64,000 bases of DNA from Camelimonas abortus (GTDB lineage Bacteria > Pseudomonadota > Alphaproteobacteria > Rhizobiales > Beijerinckiaceae), in NCBI RefSeq assembly GCF_042647165.1, contig NZ_JBHRUV010000017.1. One strand, written 5' to 3'. Within the stretch, counting starts at the first letter, position 1; every line of letters starts with the position of its first letter. A model generated the notes under the pieces. That model was not told where the DNA came from, ran no database searches, and saw nothing but the letters and a program-made list of their open reading frames with translations. Shown in pieces: positions 8,344 to 20,893 of the stretch. The position numbers and the translations under genes were made by a program.

Positions 8344-8958
8344 ATGCGGCTCAAACTCTCTGAAACCAGCACGGGCCCGCGGGCCATCCGTATCGCCGCC
8401 GCCCTGTCTCTCGCATGTGCGCTCGCCGCCTGCCAGTCCGCCCGGTTTGACAGCGGTTACGGCGCTCCGCCGCCGCGCGCGGCGACGCCCGCGGCCTCCG
8501 ACCTTGAGCCCGATATCGGAACCGGTCTCGGTGGTCGCGTTGAAACCAGCCCGCTGCCGCCGGCGCCGGGCGCCGTTACGGCGCCTGATCCCGCCCTGTC
8601 GCAGGGGCAGCCGCCCGGCTCCGCCACCGTCGCCGGTCTGCCGCCGCAGGCGGCGCCGACGACGCCCGCCGCGCCGCCGCCCGCGACGCGCTCCAGCGCG
8701 GTCGGCCGCTGGACGGCGAAGGAAGCCGCCGGCTCCTGCAGCGTCACCCTGTCTTCAACCCCGGCGCTCGATCTCTACCGCGCCAGCACGTCGGGCTGCT
8801 CCAGCAAGGATCTGCAGAGCGTCAACGCCTGGGAGTTCCGCGACGGAGAAATCTACCTTTACGCGCGCGGCGGCGTGGTGGCGCGGCTGCGCGACGCCGG
8901 CGGACAGTTCAACGGCGTGCTCGCCAAATCTGGCGCGCCGCTGACGCTCAGCAAGTAA
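8344..8958 (+). CDS. Omp19/Inh-like lipoprotein with protease inhibitor domain
   Basis: The 204-residue product starts with a lipoprotein signal peptide: a basic N-terminus, a hydrophobic stretch, and the lipobox LAAC with Cys30. A Pro/Ala-rich low-complexity linker (about 35-120) leads to an AprI/Inh-type beta-barrel domain (about 125-204) with WTAKEAAGSCSVTL, two further cysteines, WEFRDGEIYLY and the ending FNGVLAKSGAPLTLSK. The ending and layout resemble Brucella Omp19, an outer-membrane lipoprotein that inhibits proteases. The match is from memory. It probably sits in the outer membrane. The ATG at 8344 was chosen because it gives the signal peptide. Confidence 0.75.
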   Translation: MRLKLSETSTGPRAIRIAAALSLACALAACQSARFDSGYGAPPPRAATPAASDLEPDIGTGLGGRVETSPLPPAPGAVTAPDPALSQGQPPGSATVAGLPPQAAPTTPAAPPPATRSSAVGRWTAKEAAGSCSVTLSSTPALDLYRASTSGCSSKDLQSVNAWEFRDGEIYLYARGGVVARLRDAGGQFNGVLAKSGAPLTLSK

Positions 8959-9013
8959 CAGCCTGCGGCCGCCGGCCCGCCGGCGGCCGGCGCGGGCGGT
9001 CTTCGGGATCACC

Positions 9014-10210
9014 ATGCCATCGGGACACCACGCCGGCCCGGGATCAGTCCGGGCGCGATATGACGCGCTCGTCGCGGCGGGCGCCATCGAGCGCGATCCG
9101 GCGCAGCTCGACCTGGTGGCGCGCCTTGACGGTCTGGCGGCGCGCCTGCGGGCTCCAGGCGCCGCCGGCGGCGGGCTGCTGGGGCGCCTGTTCGGCCGCC
9201 GCCAGGAGCTGGCGGCGGCGCCGCGCGGCCTCTACGTCTGGGGGTTCGTGGGCCGCGGCAAGACCATGCTCATGGACCTCTTCTATGAGGAGGTCGCCGG
9301 GGTCAGCAAACGCCGGGCGCATTTCCACGAATTCATGGCCGACGCGCACGACCGGATCTTCGCCTTCCGCCAGAAGGTGAAGGAGGGCAGGACCCGGGAC
9401 GTGGACCCCATTCCGGTCGTCGCGGCGCAGCTGGCCAGCGAGGCGCGGCTGCTGTGCTTCGACGAGTTCACCGTCACCGACATCGCCGACGCCATGATTC
9501 TCGGCCGCCTCTTCAGGGCGATGTTCGAGCGCGGCGTCACGGTGGTGGCGACGTCCAACGTCGAGCCAGGCCGGCTTTACGAGAATGGCCTCAACCGCGC
9601 GCTTTTCCTGCCGTTCATCGACCTGATCCTGGAGCGGATGGACGTGGTGCGGCTGGATTCGCGCACGGATTTCCGCCTGGAGAAGCTGGCCGGCGCGAGG
9701 GTGTTTCATCATCCGGCGGACGCCGCCGCGGCCGCCGCCCTGCGCGAGGCGTTTCACCGGCTCTCCGGCATGGCGCAGGGCCGTCATTCATCGCTGCCGG
9801 TCAAGGGCCGGCGGGTGGAGATCCCGGAAGCTGGTCCGGGCGTGGCGCGTTTCGGTTTCGCTGACCTGTGCGCCCGCGCATATGGCGCCTCCGACTACCG
9901 CGCCGTGGCGGAGAACTTCCACACCGTCATCATCGAGAACATCCCGGTGATGGGGCTTGAGAACCGCAACGAGGCGAAACGCTTCATCACGCTGGTTGAT
10001 ACGCTGTATGAATACAGGGTGAAGCTGCTGGCTTCGGCCGAGGCGCCGCCGGCGGAGCTGTATGTGGCGACGTCCGGGCGCGAGGCCTTTGAGTTCGACC
10101 GGACGGTGTCACGCCTGATCGAAATGCAGTCGGAAGCCTATCTTGCCCTGCCTCACGGCCGCCCGGCCGGCGAACCCGCGCCGGAGGCGGATGAGGCCGC
10201 CGCGGAGTAA
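9014..10210 (+). CDS. zapE: Cell division protein ZapE / AFG1-like ATPase
   Basis: ZapE is a cytosolic AAA-type ATPase that associates with the FtsZ ring; its mitochondrial relative AFG1/LACE1 is linked to respiratory-chain quality control. The 398-residue protein has the Walker A motif GFVGRGKT, followed by MLMDLFYEE and RAHFHEFM typical of the family, Walker B LLCFDEFTVTDIADAM, and sensor-like TSNVEP. The RRVEI...FGFADLC segment and the C-terminal RTVSRLIEMQSEAYL are also family marks. In many Hyphomicrobiales this gene directly precedes mdh and sucCD; here a TetR gene follows after 7 nt. Confidence 0.92.
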   Translation: MPSGHHAGPGSVRARYDALVAAGAIERDPAQLDLVARLDGLAARLRAPGAAGGGLLGRLFGRRQELAAAPRGLYVWGFVGRGKTMLMDLFYEEVAGVSKRRAHFHEFMADAHDRIFAFRQKVKEGRTRDVDPIPVVAAQLASEARLLCFDEFTVTDIADAMILGRLFRAMFERGVTVVATSNVEPGRLYENGLNRALFLPFIDLILERMDVVRLDSRTDFRLEKLAGARVFHHPADAAAAAALREAFHRLSGMAQGRHSSLPVKGRRVEIPEAGPGVARFGFADLCARAYGASDYRAVAENFHTVIIENIPVMGLENRNEAKRFITLVDTLYEYRVKLLASAEAPPAELYVATSGREAFEFDRTVSRLIEMQSEAYLALPHGRPAGEPAPEADEAAAE

Positions 10211-10217
10211 GCCCGTC

Positions 10218-10832
10218 ATGACGCCGCCGCCAGCCACGCCGGGAGCCGACCCACGCAACCGTCTGCTGGCGATCGCTGGCGAACATCTGCGGCGTTCCGG
10301 AAAGACGCGCGTGCGGCTGGTCGCCGTCGCCGAAGAAGCCGGCATGACCCACGCCAACGTCTACCGCTATTTCGCATCCCGGGAGGAGCTGCTGGACGCG
10401 GTGGCGGCGCTGGCGCTGAAGCCGGTGGAGCGGCTGCTTGCCGATCTTTCCGGCGCTCCGGACCCGGCGGATGACAAGCTTGAACGGATGATCTTCGCGC
10501 TGGCGCGCGGCTACCGCGACCTGCTCGACCGGGACCGCGAAGCCTTCATGCTGTTCGCGGACGCGGTGCGGGAGAATCGCGCCGTCGCCCGCCGGCATCT
10601 CGGGCGGGTTCGCCGGGCGTTTACGGAAGCGTTCGAGGACGGCATTTCCGAAGAACTGTTCGCCGTAAGCGATCGTGAGGCCGGCCTTGCCTTTCTCGTC
10701 GACGCGCTGCACCGCTTTATTCACCCGGTTTCGGTGGCGCAGGACGCGGACCGGCCGCGGAGCGTGATTGACGGGCGCCTGAAATCGGTGGCCGCGGTAG
10801 TGATGCGGGCGCTGCGCGGCGGTCTGGTCTGA
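10218..10832 (+). CDS. TetR-family transcriptional regulator
   Basis: The 204-residue protein has an N-terminal TetR helix-turn-helix (about residues 15-60), with VRLVAVAEEAGMTHANVYRYFASREELLDAV as the recognisable core, and a helical ligand-binding domain whose effector cannot be guessed. The ATG at 10218 is 7 nt after the zapE stop, suggesting co-transcription; the frame also runs upstream within zapE. A perfect AT-rich palindrome (10832-10856) overlaps its stop codon and is a natural candidate operator. It occupies the place where relatives carry mdh. A TetR regulator of ccr (CcrR) is known in Methylobacterium, but nothing here proves equivalence. Confidence 0.85.
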   Translation: MTPPPATPGADPRNRLLAIAGEHLRRSGKTRVRLVAVAEEAGMTHANVYRYFASREELLDAVAALALKPVERLLADLSGAPDPADDKLERMIFALARGYRDLLDRDREAFMLFADAVRENRAVARRHLGRVRRAFTEAFEDGISEELFAVSDREAGLAFLVDALHRFIHPVSVAQDADRPRSVIDGRLKSVAAVVMRALRGGLV

Positions 10833-10856
10833 CAAATTACAATTTCTGTAATTTGT
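10832..10856. promoter_or_regulatory. AT-rich perfect dyad, candidate TetR operator
   Basis: ACAAATTACA, a 5-nt spacer, then TGTAATTTGT. The 10-bp arms match perfectly and are nearly all A/T in a GC-rich genome, so chance is unlikely. The dyad overlaps the TetR stop codon and faces the sucC leader. Confidence 0.55.
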
Positions 10857-10903
10857 AACATGCGGGGCCATGGTCCGGTCCCGCCGGGTTCCGGAGCCGA
10901 TTT

Positions 10904-10933
10904 TTGAAATTCTTTATCAATTTCAATCGATTG
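10904..10933. promoter_or_regulatory. Second AT-rich dyad with an adjoining palindrome
   Basis: TTGAAATT-N7-AATTTCAA is a perfect 8-bp inverted repeat (10904-10926). It runs straight into the perfect palindrome CAATCGATTG (10924-10933). The cluster lies 48 bp beyond the candidate TetR operator and probably marks a promoter or operator region upstream of sucC. Confidence 0.5.
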
Positions 10934-11611
10934 TGACAACGCCCAGCCGTTTCGCTCTTGCGCCGCTTCCGGTGAGGGCGTCCCTTCAGCGTTGAAAAAC
11001 TGGAAAAATTCGCGTTACCGGAAACGGAACGTCCGCATGTCGGCTCTGGCCGGCGCCGTGGACCGCAGGCGTGGGGCGCTTCGGCGGCCGTTCCGTCGCC
11101 CGGTTTGCGCCCGGGCGCGGCCGATGGCGATGACACGCAGCCGGTCCTGCGCTATTCGACACGGGCTGATGCTTCCGGCCGGCTCCCTCCATCATCTGGA
11201 GGGCGACGGCGGGGAGGTCAGGACAGGCGATGCGCCGGACGGCGGGCGGGCCGGAGTTCCAGGCCTGCCCGGCGACTGGCGGCGTCGCATGCGCTCCGGG
11301 CGATCCGGAGCGGATGTTGCGACTGGCGCGGCTGCTTGCCGGCGAACCGGGCCGGGCGTGTTGTCGCCCGGCCTTGTGGCGTTGTCGAAGCACGCCGCGT
11401 CCGGCGCACCATCGGACCTGGGTCCGGGTGGCGCGCGGCGCCGGCCCGCCAGGCGACGCCTGGCCGCTGGCGCATCGCGCGCGGACGGCGCCCTGTGCGC
11501 CGTCCGGACCGGAACGGCGCCCTGATGGGGCCCGGAACCCGGTTGCATGGCCTTCATCCGGGCCGCTGCAATCACCACGGAAGCCCCATCGGGCATAGAG
11601 GGACGCTTCGT
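10934..11611. other. Long non-coding leader upstream of sucC
   Basis: About 680 bases without a recognisable gene; frames that stay open have Arg/Gly/Ala-rich translations with no family marks. A TTGAAA hexamer at 10992-10997 could be a -35 box, but the -10 (TTACCG, 17 nt on) is poor. Three strong stems occur: GGCCGGGCG/CGCCCGGCC (11350-11373, then TTGT), GCCAGGC/GCCTGGC (11448-11464) and a 10-bp stem at 11482-11506. In many relatives mdh occupies this position. The sucC ribosome-binding site is AGAGGGA just before 11605. Confidence 0.5.
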
Positions 11612-13695
<2,084 letters not shown>

Positions 13696-13708
13696 CCAGC
13701 CCGGCAAG

Positions 13709-13741
13709 ACTGGCGGCGATGACCATATCGTCGCCAGTTTT
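13709..13741 (+). terminator. Intrinsic terminator after sucD
   Basis: ACTGGCGGCGAT, a GACCAT loop and ATCGTCGCCAGT form a 12-bp stem with a single G-U pair, followed by TTTT. It separates sucCD from sucAB-lpd. Confidence 0.85.
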
Positions 13742-13749
13742 GGGGTTCA

Positions 13750-13767
13750 GTAACCCCATGGGGTTAC
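13750..13767. promoter_or_regulatory. Perfect 18-bp palindrome upstream of sucA
   Basis: GTAACCCC-AT-GGGGTTAC is a perfect palindrome. A third copy of the hexamer, GGGGTT at 13742-13747, could pair with the same AACCCC, so two alternative hairpins compete. It is either a protein-binding site or a leader switch; not determined. Confidence 0.5.
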
Positions 13768-13779
13768 GCTCCAGACTCG

Positions 13780-13808
13780 GCGAACCGGCCAGCGGCTGGC
13801 CGGTTCGC
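13780..13808. promoter_or_regulatory. 29-bp near-palindrome in the sucA leader
   Basis: GCGAACCGGCCAGC, one central G, then the exact complement GCTGGCCGGTTCGC. This 14-bp perfect dyad is 101 bp before the sucA start and right after the 18-bp palindrome. Confidence 0.55.
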
Positions 13809-13909
13809 GCTCCGCATCCCGGACCGGAGGGACGCGGACAGGGACCGCGAGGTTCTGATGGCGCCACGCTGGCGTGGCGGCAGGTGCGTTCCGGCAGGGA
13901 CAGACAGTT

Positions 13910-16870
13910 ATGGCGCGACAGGACGACAACGCTCTTTTTGCCGATACGGCTTTTCTCTACGGAGGAAACGCCGCCTATCTTGAGCAGCTCCAGGCCAGGT
14001 ACGAGAACGACCCGGCTTCCGTGGACGCCGAGTGGCGGGAGTTTTTCGGCAGGCTGAAGGACGATGCGTCCCTCGTGCGCAAGAACGCGGCGGGCGCGTC
14101 GTGGCGCCGGCCGGACTGGCCGGTGACCGGCGGCGGCGAGCTGGTGTCCGCCCTCGACGGCGACTGGCCGGCTGAAAAACAGGTTTCCGACAGGCTGCGC
14201 CAGAAGGCCCAGGAGAAGGGCGTGGAGCTCTCGGACGCCTCCGTGGCCCAGGCCACCCGCGACAGCGTCCGCGCCATCATGATGATCCGCGCCTACCGCA
14301 TGCGCGGCCACCTGCACGCGGATCTCGACCCGCTGAAGCTGGCGCCGCGCGGCGATCACATCGAGCTGCATCCCTCGTCGTACGGCTTCGATGAATCCGA
14401 TTACGACCGCAAGATCTTCATCGACAACGTGCTCGGCCTGGAGTTCGCGACGCTCCGCGAGATGCTGGAGATCCTGCGGCGCACGTACTGCCAGACCATC
14501 GGCTTCGAGTTCATGCACATCTCCGATCCGGCCGAGAAGGCCTGGATCCAGGAGCGCATCGAGGGGCCGGACAAGGAAGTCACCTTCACGCCGGAAGGCA
14601 AGCGCGCCATCCTCAACAAGCTCATTGAGGCTGAAGGCTTCGAGAAGTTCCTCGACCTCAAGTACACAGGCACCAAGCGCTTCGGCCTCGACGGCGGCGA
14701 GTCGATCATTCCGGCGCTGGAGCAGGTCATCAAGCGCGGCGGCGCCCTCGGCGTGCGCGAGATTTCGCTGGGCATGGCGCACCGCGGCCGCCTGAACGTA
14801 CTCGCCCAGGTGATGGGCAAGCCCCACCGCGCCATTTTCCACGAGTTCAAGGGCGGTTCCTTCAAGCCGGACGACGTCGAGGGCTCGGGCGACGTGAAGT
14901 ATCACCTCGGCGCTTCGTCGGACCGGGTGTTCGACGGCAACCAGGTGCACCTGTCGCTGGCGGCCAATCCGTCGCACCTCGAAATCGTCGACCCGGTGGT
15001 GCTCGGCAAGGTGCGCGCCAAGCAGGACCAGCTTGACGACCGCGTCGAGCGCTCCAGGGCGCTTCCGCTGCTGATCCATGGCGACGCGGCCTTCGCGGGC
15101 CAGGGCGTGGTGGCGGAGTGCTTCGGCCTCTCGGGCCTGAAGGGGCACCGCACCGGCGGCTCCCTCCACTTCATCATCAACAACCAGATCGGCTTCACCA
15201 CCAATCCTCGCTTCTCGCGTTCGTCGCCCTATCCGTCCGACGTCGCGAAGATGGTGGAGGCGCCGGTCTTCCACTGCAATGGCGACGACCCGGAGGCCGT
15301 GGTGTTCGCGGCCAAGGTGGCCACCGAATTCCGGCAGCGCTTCCACAAGCCGGTCGTCGTCGACATGTTCTGCTACCGGCGGTTCGGGCACAACGAGGGC
15401 GACGAGCCCAGCTTCACCCAGCCGCTGATGTACAAGGCGATCCGCAACCACAAGACGACGCTGGACATCTACGCCGAGAAGCTGATTGCGGAAGGCGTGG
15501 TCACCCGCGAGCAGGTTGAGGAGCGCAAGGCCCAGTGGCGCGCCCATCTCGACGCCGAGTTCGAGGCGGCGCAGACCTACAAGCCCAACAAGGCTGACTG
15601 GCTCGACGGCCGCTGGTCCGGCATGAAGGCGGTGCGCGAGGACAGCGACGATCCCCGTCGCGGCCACACCGGCGTCGCCATCGAAACCCTGAAGCAGATC
15701 GGGGAGCGCATCACCCAGCTGCCGAAGGACTTTACGCCGCACCGCACCATCGTCCGCTTCCTCGAGAACCGCCGCAAGGCGATCGAGAGCGGCGAGGGCA
15801 TCGACTGGGCCACCGCCGAGGCGCTGGCCTTCGGCTCGCTGCTGCTCGAGGGCCATCCGGTGCGCCTGTCCGGCCAGGACGTGGAGCGCGGCACCTTCTC
15901 GCAGCGCCATTCGGTGATCATCGACCAGGAGACCGAGCGTCGCTACAAGCCGCTCAACAACCTGGGCGAGGGCCAGGCGCGCTATGAGGTCGTCAACTCC
16001 ATGCTGTCGGAGGAGGCGGTCCTTGGCTTCGAATACGGCTACTCGCTGGCCGAGCCCAACGCGCTGGTGATGTGGGAGGCCCAGTTCGGCGACTTCGCCA
16101 ACGGCGCCCAGGTGGTCGTCGACCAGTTCATCTCGTCCGGCGAGCGCAAGTGGCTGCGCATGTCCGGCCTGGTGATGCTGTTGCCGCACGGTTATGAAGG
16201 CCAGGGGCCGGAGCACTCCTCGGCCCGCCTTGAGCGCTATCTCCAGCTGTGCGCCGAAGACAACATGCAGGTGGCCAACTGCTCCACGCCGGCCAGCTAC
16301 TTCCACATCCTGCGCCGCCAGCTGAAGCGCGACTTCCGCAAGCCGCTGGTGCTGATGACGCCGAAGTCGCTGCTGCGCCACAAGCGCTGCGTGTCGTCCC
16401 TGGCCGAGATGGCGGAAGGCTCCACCTTCCACCGCATCCTCCATGACGACGCCGAGCGATATCCGGAGAGGAACGCCATCCGTCTGGTGAAGGACGAGCG
16501 CATCCGCAGGGTGATCGTCTGCACCGGCAAGGTTTATTATGACCTGCTGGAGGAGCGCGAAAAGCGCGGCGTCGACGACATCTATCTGCTGCGCGCCGAG
16601 CAGCTCTATCCGTTCCCGGTGAAGTCGGTGACCAGCGTCGTCAGCCGCTTCCCGAACGCCGAGCTGGTGTGGTGCCAGGAGGAGCCGAAGAACATGGGCG
16701 CCTGGACCTTCGTCCAGCCGTACCTTGAGTGGGTGCTGGAGCACTGCAACGCTCCGGTGAAGCGGCCGCGTTATGTCGGCCGTCCGGCGGCCGCGTCGCC
16801 TGCCGTTGGCCAGATGTCCAAGCATCTCGCCCAGCTGCAGGCGTTCCTCGACGACGCCTTCGCGTCCTGA
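13910..16870 (+). CDS. sucA: 2-oxoglutarate dehydrogenase E1 component
   Basis: This thiamine diphosphate enzyme decarboxylates 2-oxoglutarate and transfers the succinyl group to the lipoyl arm of SucB. The 986-residue length is normal for bacterial E1o. The N-terminal peptide DTAFLYGGNAAYLEQLQARY is the E2-binding segment; GMAHRGRLNVL, HLSLAANPSHLEIVDPVV and HGDAAFAGQGVVAE are cofactor-domain signatures; the transketolase-like pyrimidine domain carries FSQRHSVI and LMLLPHGYEGQGPEHSSARLE-type sequence. The ATG at 13910 follows CAGGGACAG. It is preceded by a terminator and two dyads, so it probably has its own control. Confidence 0.97.
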   Translation: MARQDDNALFADTAFLYGGNAAYLEQLQARYENDPASVDAEWREFFGRLKDDASLVRKNAAGASWRRPDWPVTGGGELVSALDGDWPAEKQVSDRLRQKAQEKGVELSDASVAQATRDSVRAIMMIRAYRMRGHLHADLDPLKLAPRGDHIELHPSSYGFDESDYDRKIFIDNVLGLEFATLREMLEILRRTYCQTIGFEFMHISDPAEKAWIQERIEGPDKEVTFTPEGKRAILNKLIEAEGFEKFLDLKYTGTKRFGLDGGESIIPALEQVIKRGGALGVREISLGMAHRGRLNVLAQVMGKPHRAIFHEFKGGSFKPDDVEGSGDVKYHLGASSDRVFDGNQVHLSLAANPSHLEIVDPVVLGKVRAKQDQLDDRVERSRALPLLIHGDAAFAGQGVVAECFGLSGLKGHRTGGSLHFIINNQIGFTTNPRFSRSSPYPSDVAKMVEAPVFHCNGDDPEAVVFAAKVATEFRQRFHKPVVVDMFCYRRFGHNEGDEPSFTQPLMYKAIRNHKTTLDIYAEKLIAEGVVTREQVEERKAQWRAHLDAEFEAAQTYKPNKADWLDGRWSGMKAVREDSDDPRRGHTGVAIETLKQIGERITQLPKDFTPHRTIVRFLENRRKAIESGEGIDWATAEALAFGSLLLEGHPVRLSGQDVERGTFSQRHSVIIDQETERRYKPLNNLGEGQARYEVVNSMLSEEAVLGFEYGYSLAEPNALVMWEAQFGDFANGAQVVVDQFISSGERKWLRMSGLVMLLPHGYEGQGPEHSSARLERYLQLCAEDNMQVANCSTPASYFHILRRQLKRDFRKPLVLMTPKSLLRHKRCVSSLAEMAEGSTFHRILHDDAERYPERNAIRLVKDERIRRVIVCTGKVYYDLLEEREKRGVDDIYLLRAEQLYPFPVKSVTSVVSRFPNAELVWCQEEPKNMGAWTFVQPYLEWVLEHCNAPVKRPRYVGRPAAASPAVGQMSKHLAQLQAFLDDAFAS

Positions 16871-16871
16871 C

Positions 16872-16889
16872 CGGACGACGCGTCGTCCG
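16872..16889 (+). other. Perfect 18-bp palindrome after sucA
   Basis: CGGACGACG is followed directly by CGTCGTCCG, beginning one base after the sucA stop. There is no U tract. It resembles the sdhD-sdhA palindrome in position and GC content. Confidence 0.55.
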
Positions 16890-17082
16890 TTGCGACGGCG
16901 CGTCCCGGGGATGTCGCGACGCCGCTGCGGGGCAGGACGCGGGTTCTGCTCCGGAACGGACGACGAAACTGGCGGCATGGGGCGGGAGACCCGATGCCCG
17001 ATCCGAAATCTGACCGCGCCTGTCCTGGTCTGGTCGCATGGCGAGACGGCGGGCGGGTCGCTGAGAGAAAGACCGACTGATC

Positions 17083-18300
17083 ATGGCGACCGAAATTCGC
17101 GTTCCAACCCTCGGCGAGTCGGTGACCGAAGCCACCATCGGCCGCTGGTTCAAGAAGCCCGGCGACGCGGTGACGGCTGACGAGGCGCTGTGCGAGCTCG
17201 AGACCGACAAGGTGACGCTCGAGGTGAACGCGCCGGCTTCAGGCGTTCTCGCCGAGATCGCCGCCCAGGAAGGCGAAACCGTCGCCCCCGGCGCCCTGCT
17301 TGGCATGATCGCGGAAGGCGCCGCCGCCGCTGCTTCCGCGCCCGCCCCGGCGAAGGCTCCTGCGCCTGCGCCGCAGCCGGCGCTTGCTCCGGCCCCCGCC
17401 GCCCAGCCGGCGGCGCATGGCCCGGCCGTGGCCCGCATCGCTGCGGAGACGGGCGTCAATCCGGCGTCGGTGCCCGGCGCCGGCAAGGATGGCCGCGTCA
17501 CCAAGGGAGACATGCTGGAAGCGGTGAGCCGCCTGTCCGCCGCGCCGGCGCAGCCGGCCGGTCCGGCCGCCGTCCGCGCTCCGTCCGCGCCGGACGACTC
17601 CGCCCGCGAGGAGCGCGTGCGCATGACGCGCCTGCGCCAGACCATCGCCCGCCGTCTGAAGGAAGCCCAGCAGACCGCCGCCATGCTGACGACGTTCAAC
17701 GACGTCGACATGACCGCGGTGATGGAGCTGCGCGCCCAGTACAAGGACGCCTTCGAGAAGAAGCATGGCGTTAAGCTCGGCTTCATGGGCTTCTTCGTGA
17801 AGGCCGCGGTGCAGGCGCTGAAGGAGATTCCGTCGGTCAACGCCGAGATCGACGGCGAGGACATCATCTACAAGAACTACTACCACATCGGCGTGGCCGT
17901 CGGCACGGACAAGGGCCTTGTCGTGCCGGTGGTGCGCGACGCCGACATGCTGTCGATCGCCGAGATCGAGAAGAAGATCGCCGACTTCGGCCGCCGCGCC
18001 CGTGACGGCCAGCTGAAGATCGAGGAGATGCAGGGCGGCACCTTCACCATCTCCAACGGCGGCATCTACGGCTCGCTGATGTCGACGCCGATCCTGAACG
18101 CGCCGCAGTCGGCCATTCTCGGCATGCACCGCATCGAGCAGCGCCCGGTCGTTTACAAGGGCCAGATCGTCGCCCGGCCGATGATGTATCTGGCGGTCAG
18201 CTACGACCACCGCATCATCGACGGCAAGGAGGCGGTCACCTTCCTCGTGCGCATCAAGGAAAATCTCGAGGATCCGGCCCGTCTGGTCCTCGATCTCTGA
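17083..18300 (+). CDS. sucB: 2-oxoglutarate dehydrogenase E2 (dihydrolipoamide succinyltransferase)
   Basis: SucB accepts the succinyl group on lipoate and transfers it to CoA, forming the core of the complex. The 405-residue protein has one lipoyl domain (about 1-77) with the lipoylated Lys43 in ETDKVTLE, an Ala/Pro-rich linker, a peripheral subunit-binding domain (about 120-160, ending GKDGRVTKGDMLEAV), a second linker, and the catalytic domain (about 180-405). His376 and Asp380 in SYDHRIIDG are the expected catalytic residues. It lies 212 nt after sucA and 69 nt before lpd, in the same direction. Confidence 0.97.
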   Translation: MATEIRVPTLGESVTEATIGRWFKKPGDAVTADEALCELETDKVTLEVNAPASGVLAEIAAQEGETVAPGALLGMIAEGAAAAASAPAPAKAPAPAPQPALAPAPAAQPAAHGPAVARIAAETGVNPASVPGAGKDGRVTKGDMLEAVSRLSAAPAQPAGPAAVRAPSAPDDSAREERVRMTRLRQTIARRLKEAQQTAAMLTTFNDVDMTAVMELRAQYKDAFEKKHGVKLGFMGFFVKAAVQALKEIPSVNAEIDGEDIIYKNYYHIGVAVGTDKGLVVPVVRDADMLSIAEIEKKIADFGRRARDGQLKIEEMQGGTFTISNGGIYGSLMSTPILNAPQSAILGMHRIEQRPVVYKGQIVARPMMYLAVSYDHRIIDGKEAVTFLVRIKENLEDPARLVLDL

Positions 18301-18316
18301 GCGTCACGCGCAAGTT

Positions 18317-18339
18317 GCGTCCTGCCTCCGGCGGGACGC
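18317..18339 (+). other. Stem-loop between sucB and lpd
   Basis: GCGTCCTGCC, a TCC loop and GGCGGGACGC form a 10-bp stem with one G-U pair. It sits in the middle of the 69-nt gap. Confidence 0.5.
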
Positions 18340-18369
18340 GTCCGTTCACGCAGTTCCGAGAGAAGCACA

Positions 18370-19770
<1,401 letters not shown>

Positions 19771-19830
19771 CCGTCGCCTGCCGCGCCGCCCGCCTGGGCG
19801 CCGGCGCCGGAGTGACGCCCGGGACCGGAA

Positions 19831-19858
19831 GCCCCTTCGCTGGCGCGGAGGGGCTTTT
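19831..19858. terminator. Intrinsic terminator after lpd
   Basis: GCCCCTTCGC, a TGGC loop and GCGGAGGGGC form a 10-bp stem with one G-U pair, followed by TTTT. It lies between convergent lpd and xerC and may also serve xerC weakly. Confidence 0.85.
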
Positions 19859-19892
19859 CCGTCAGCGCGGCTGCGGCCGCGTCCGCCGGCGC

Positions 19893-20822
<930 letters not shown>

Positions 20823-20893
20823 GGCCGGATGTCTCCTCTCGCCGCCGGCGCGCCGCATCGCCCGCAGGGGCGAATCGATGCTATCTGGACCGG

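Noticed and set aside
11105..11611. An N-terminal extension of sucC of about 169 codons
   Set aside because: The extension is Arg/Gly/Pro-rich without similarity, and the ATG at 11612 gives the exact family N-terminus with a ribosome-binding site.
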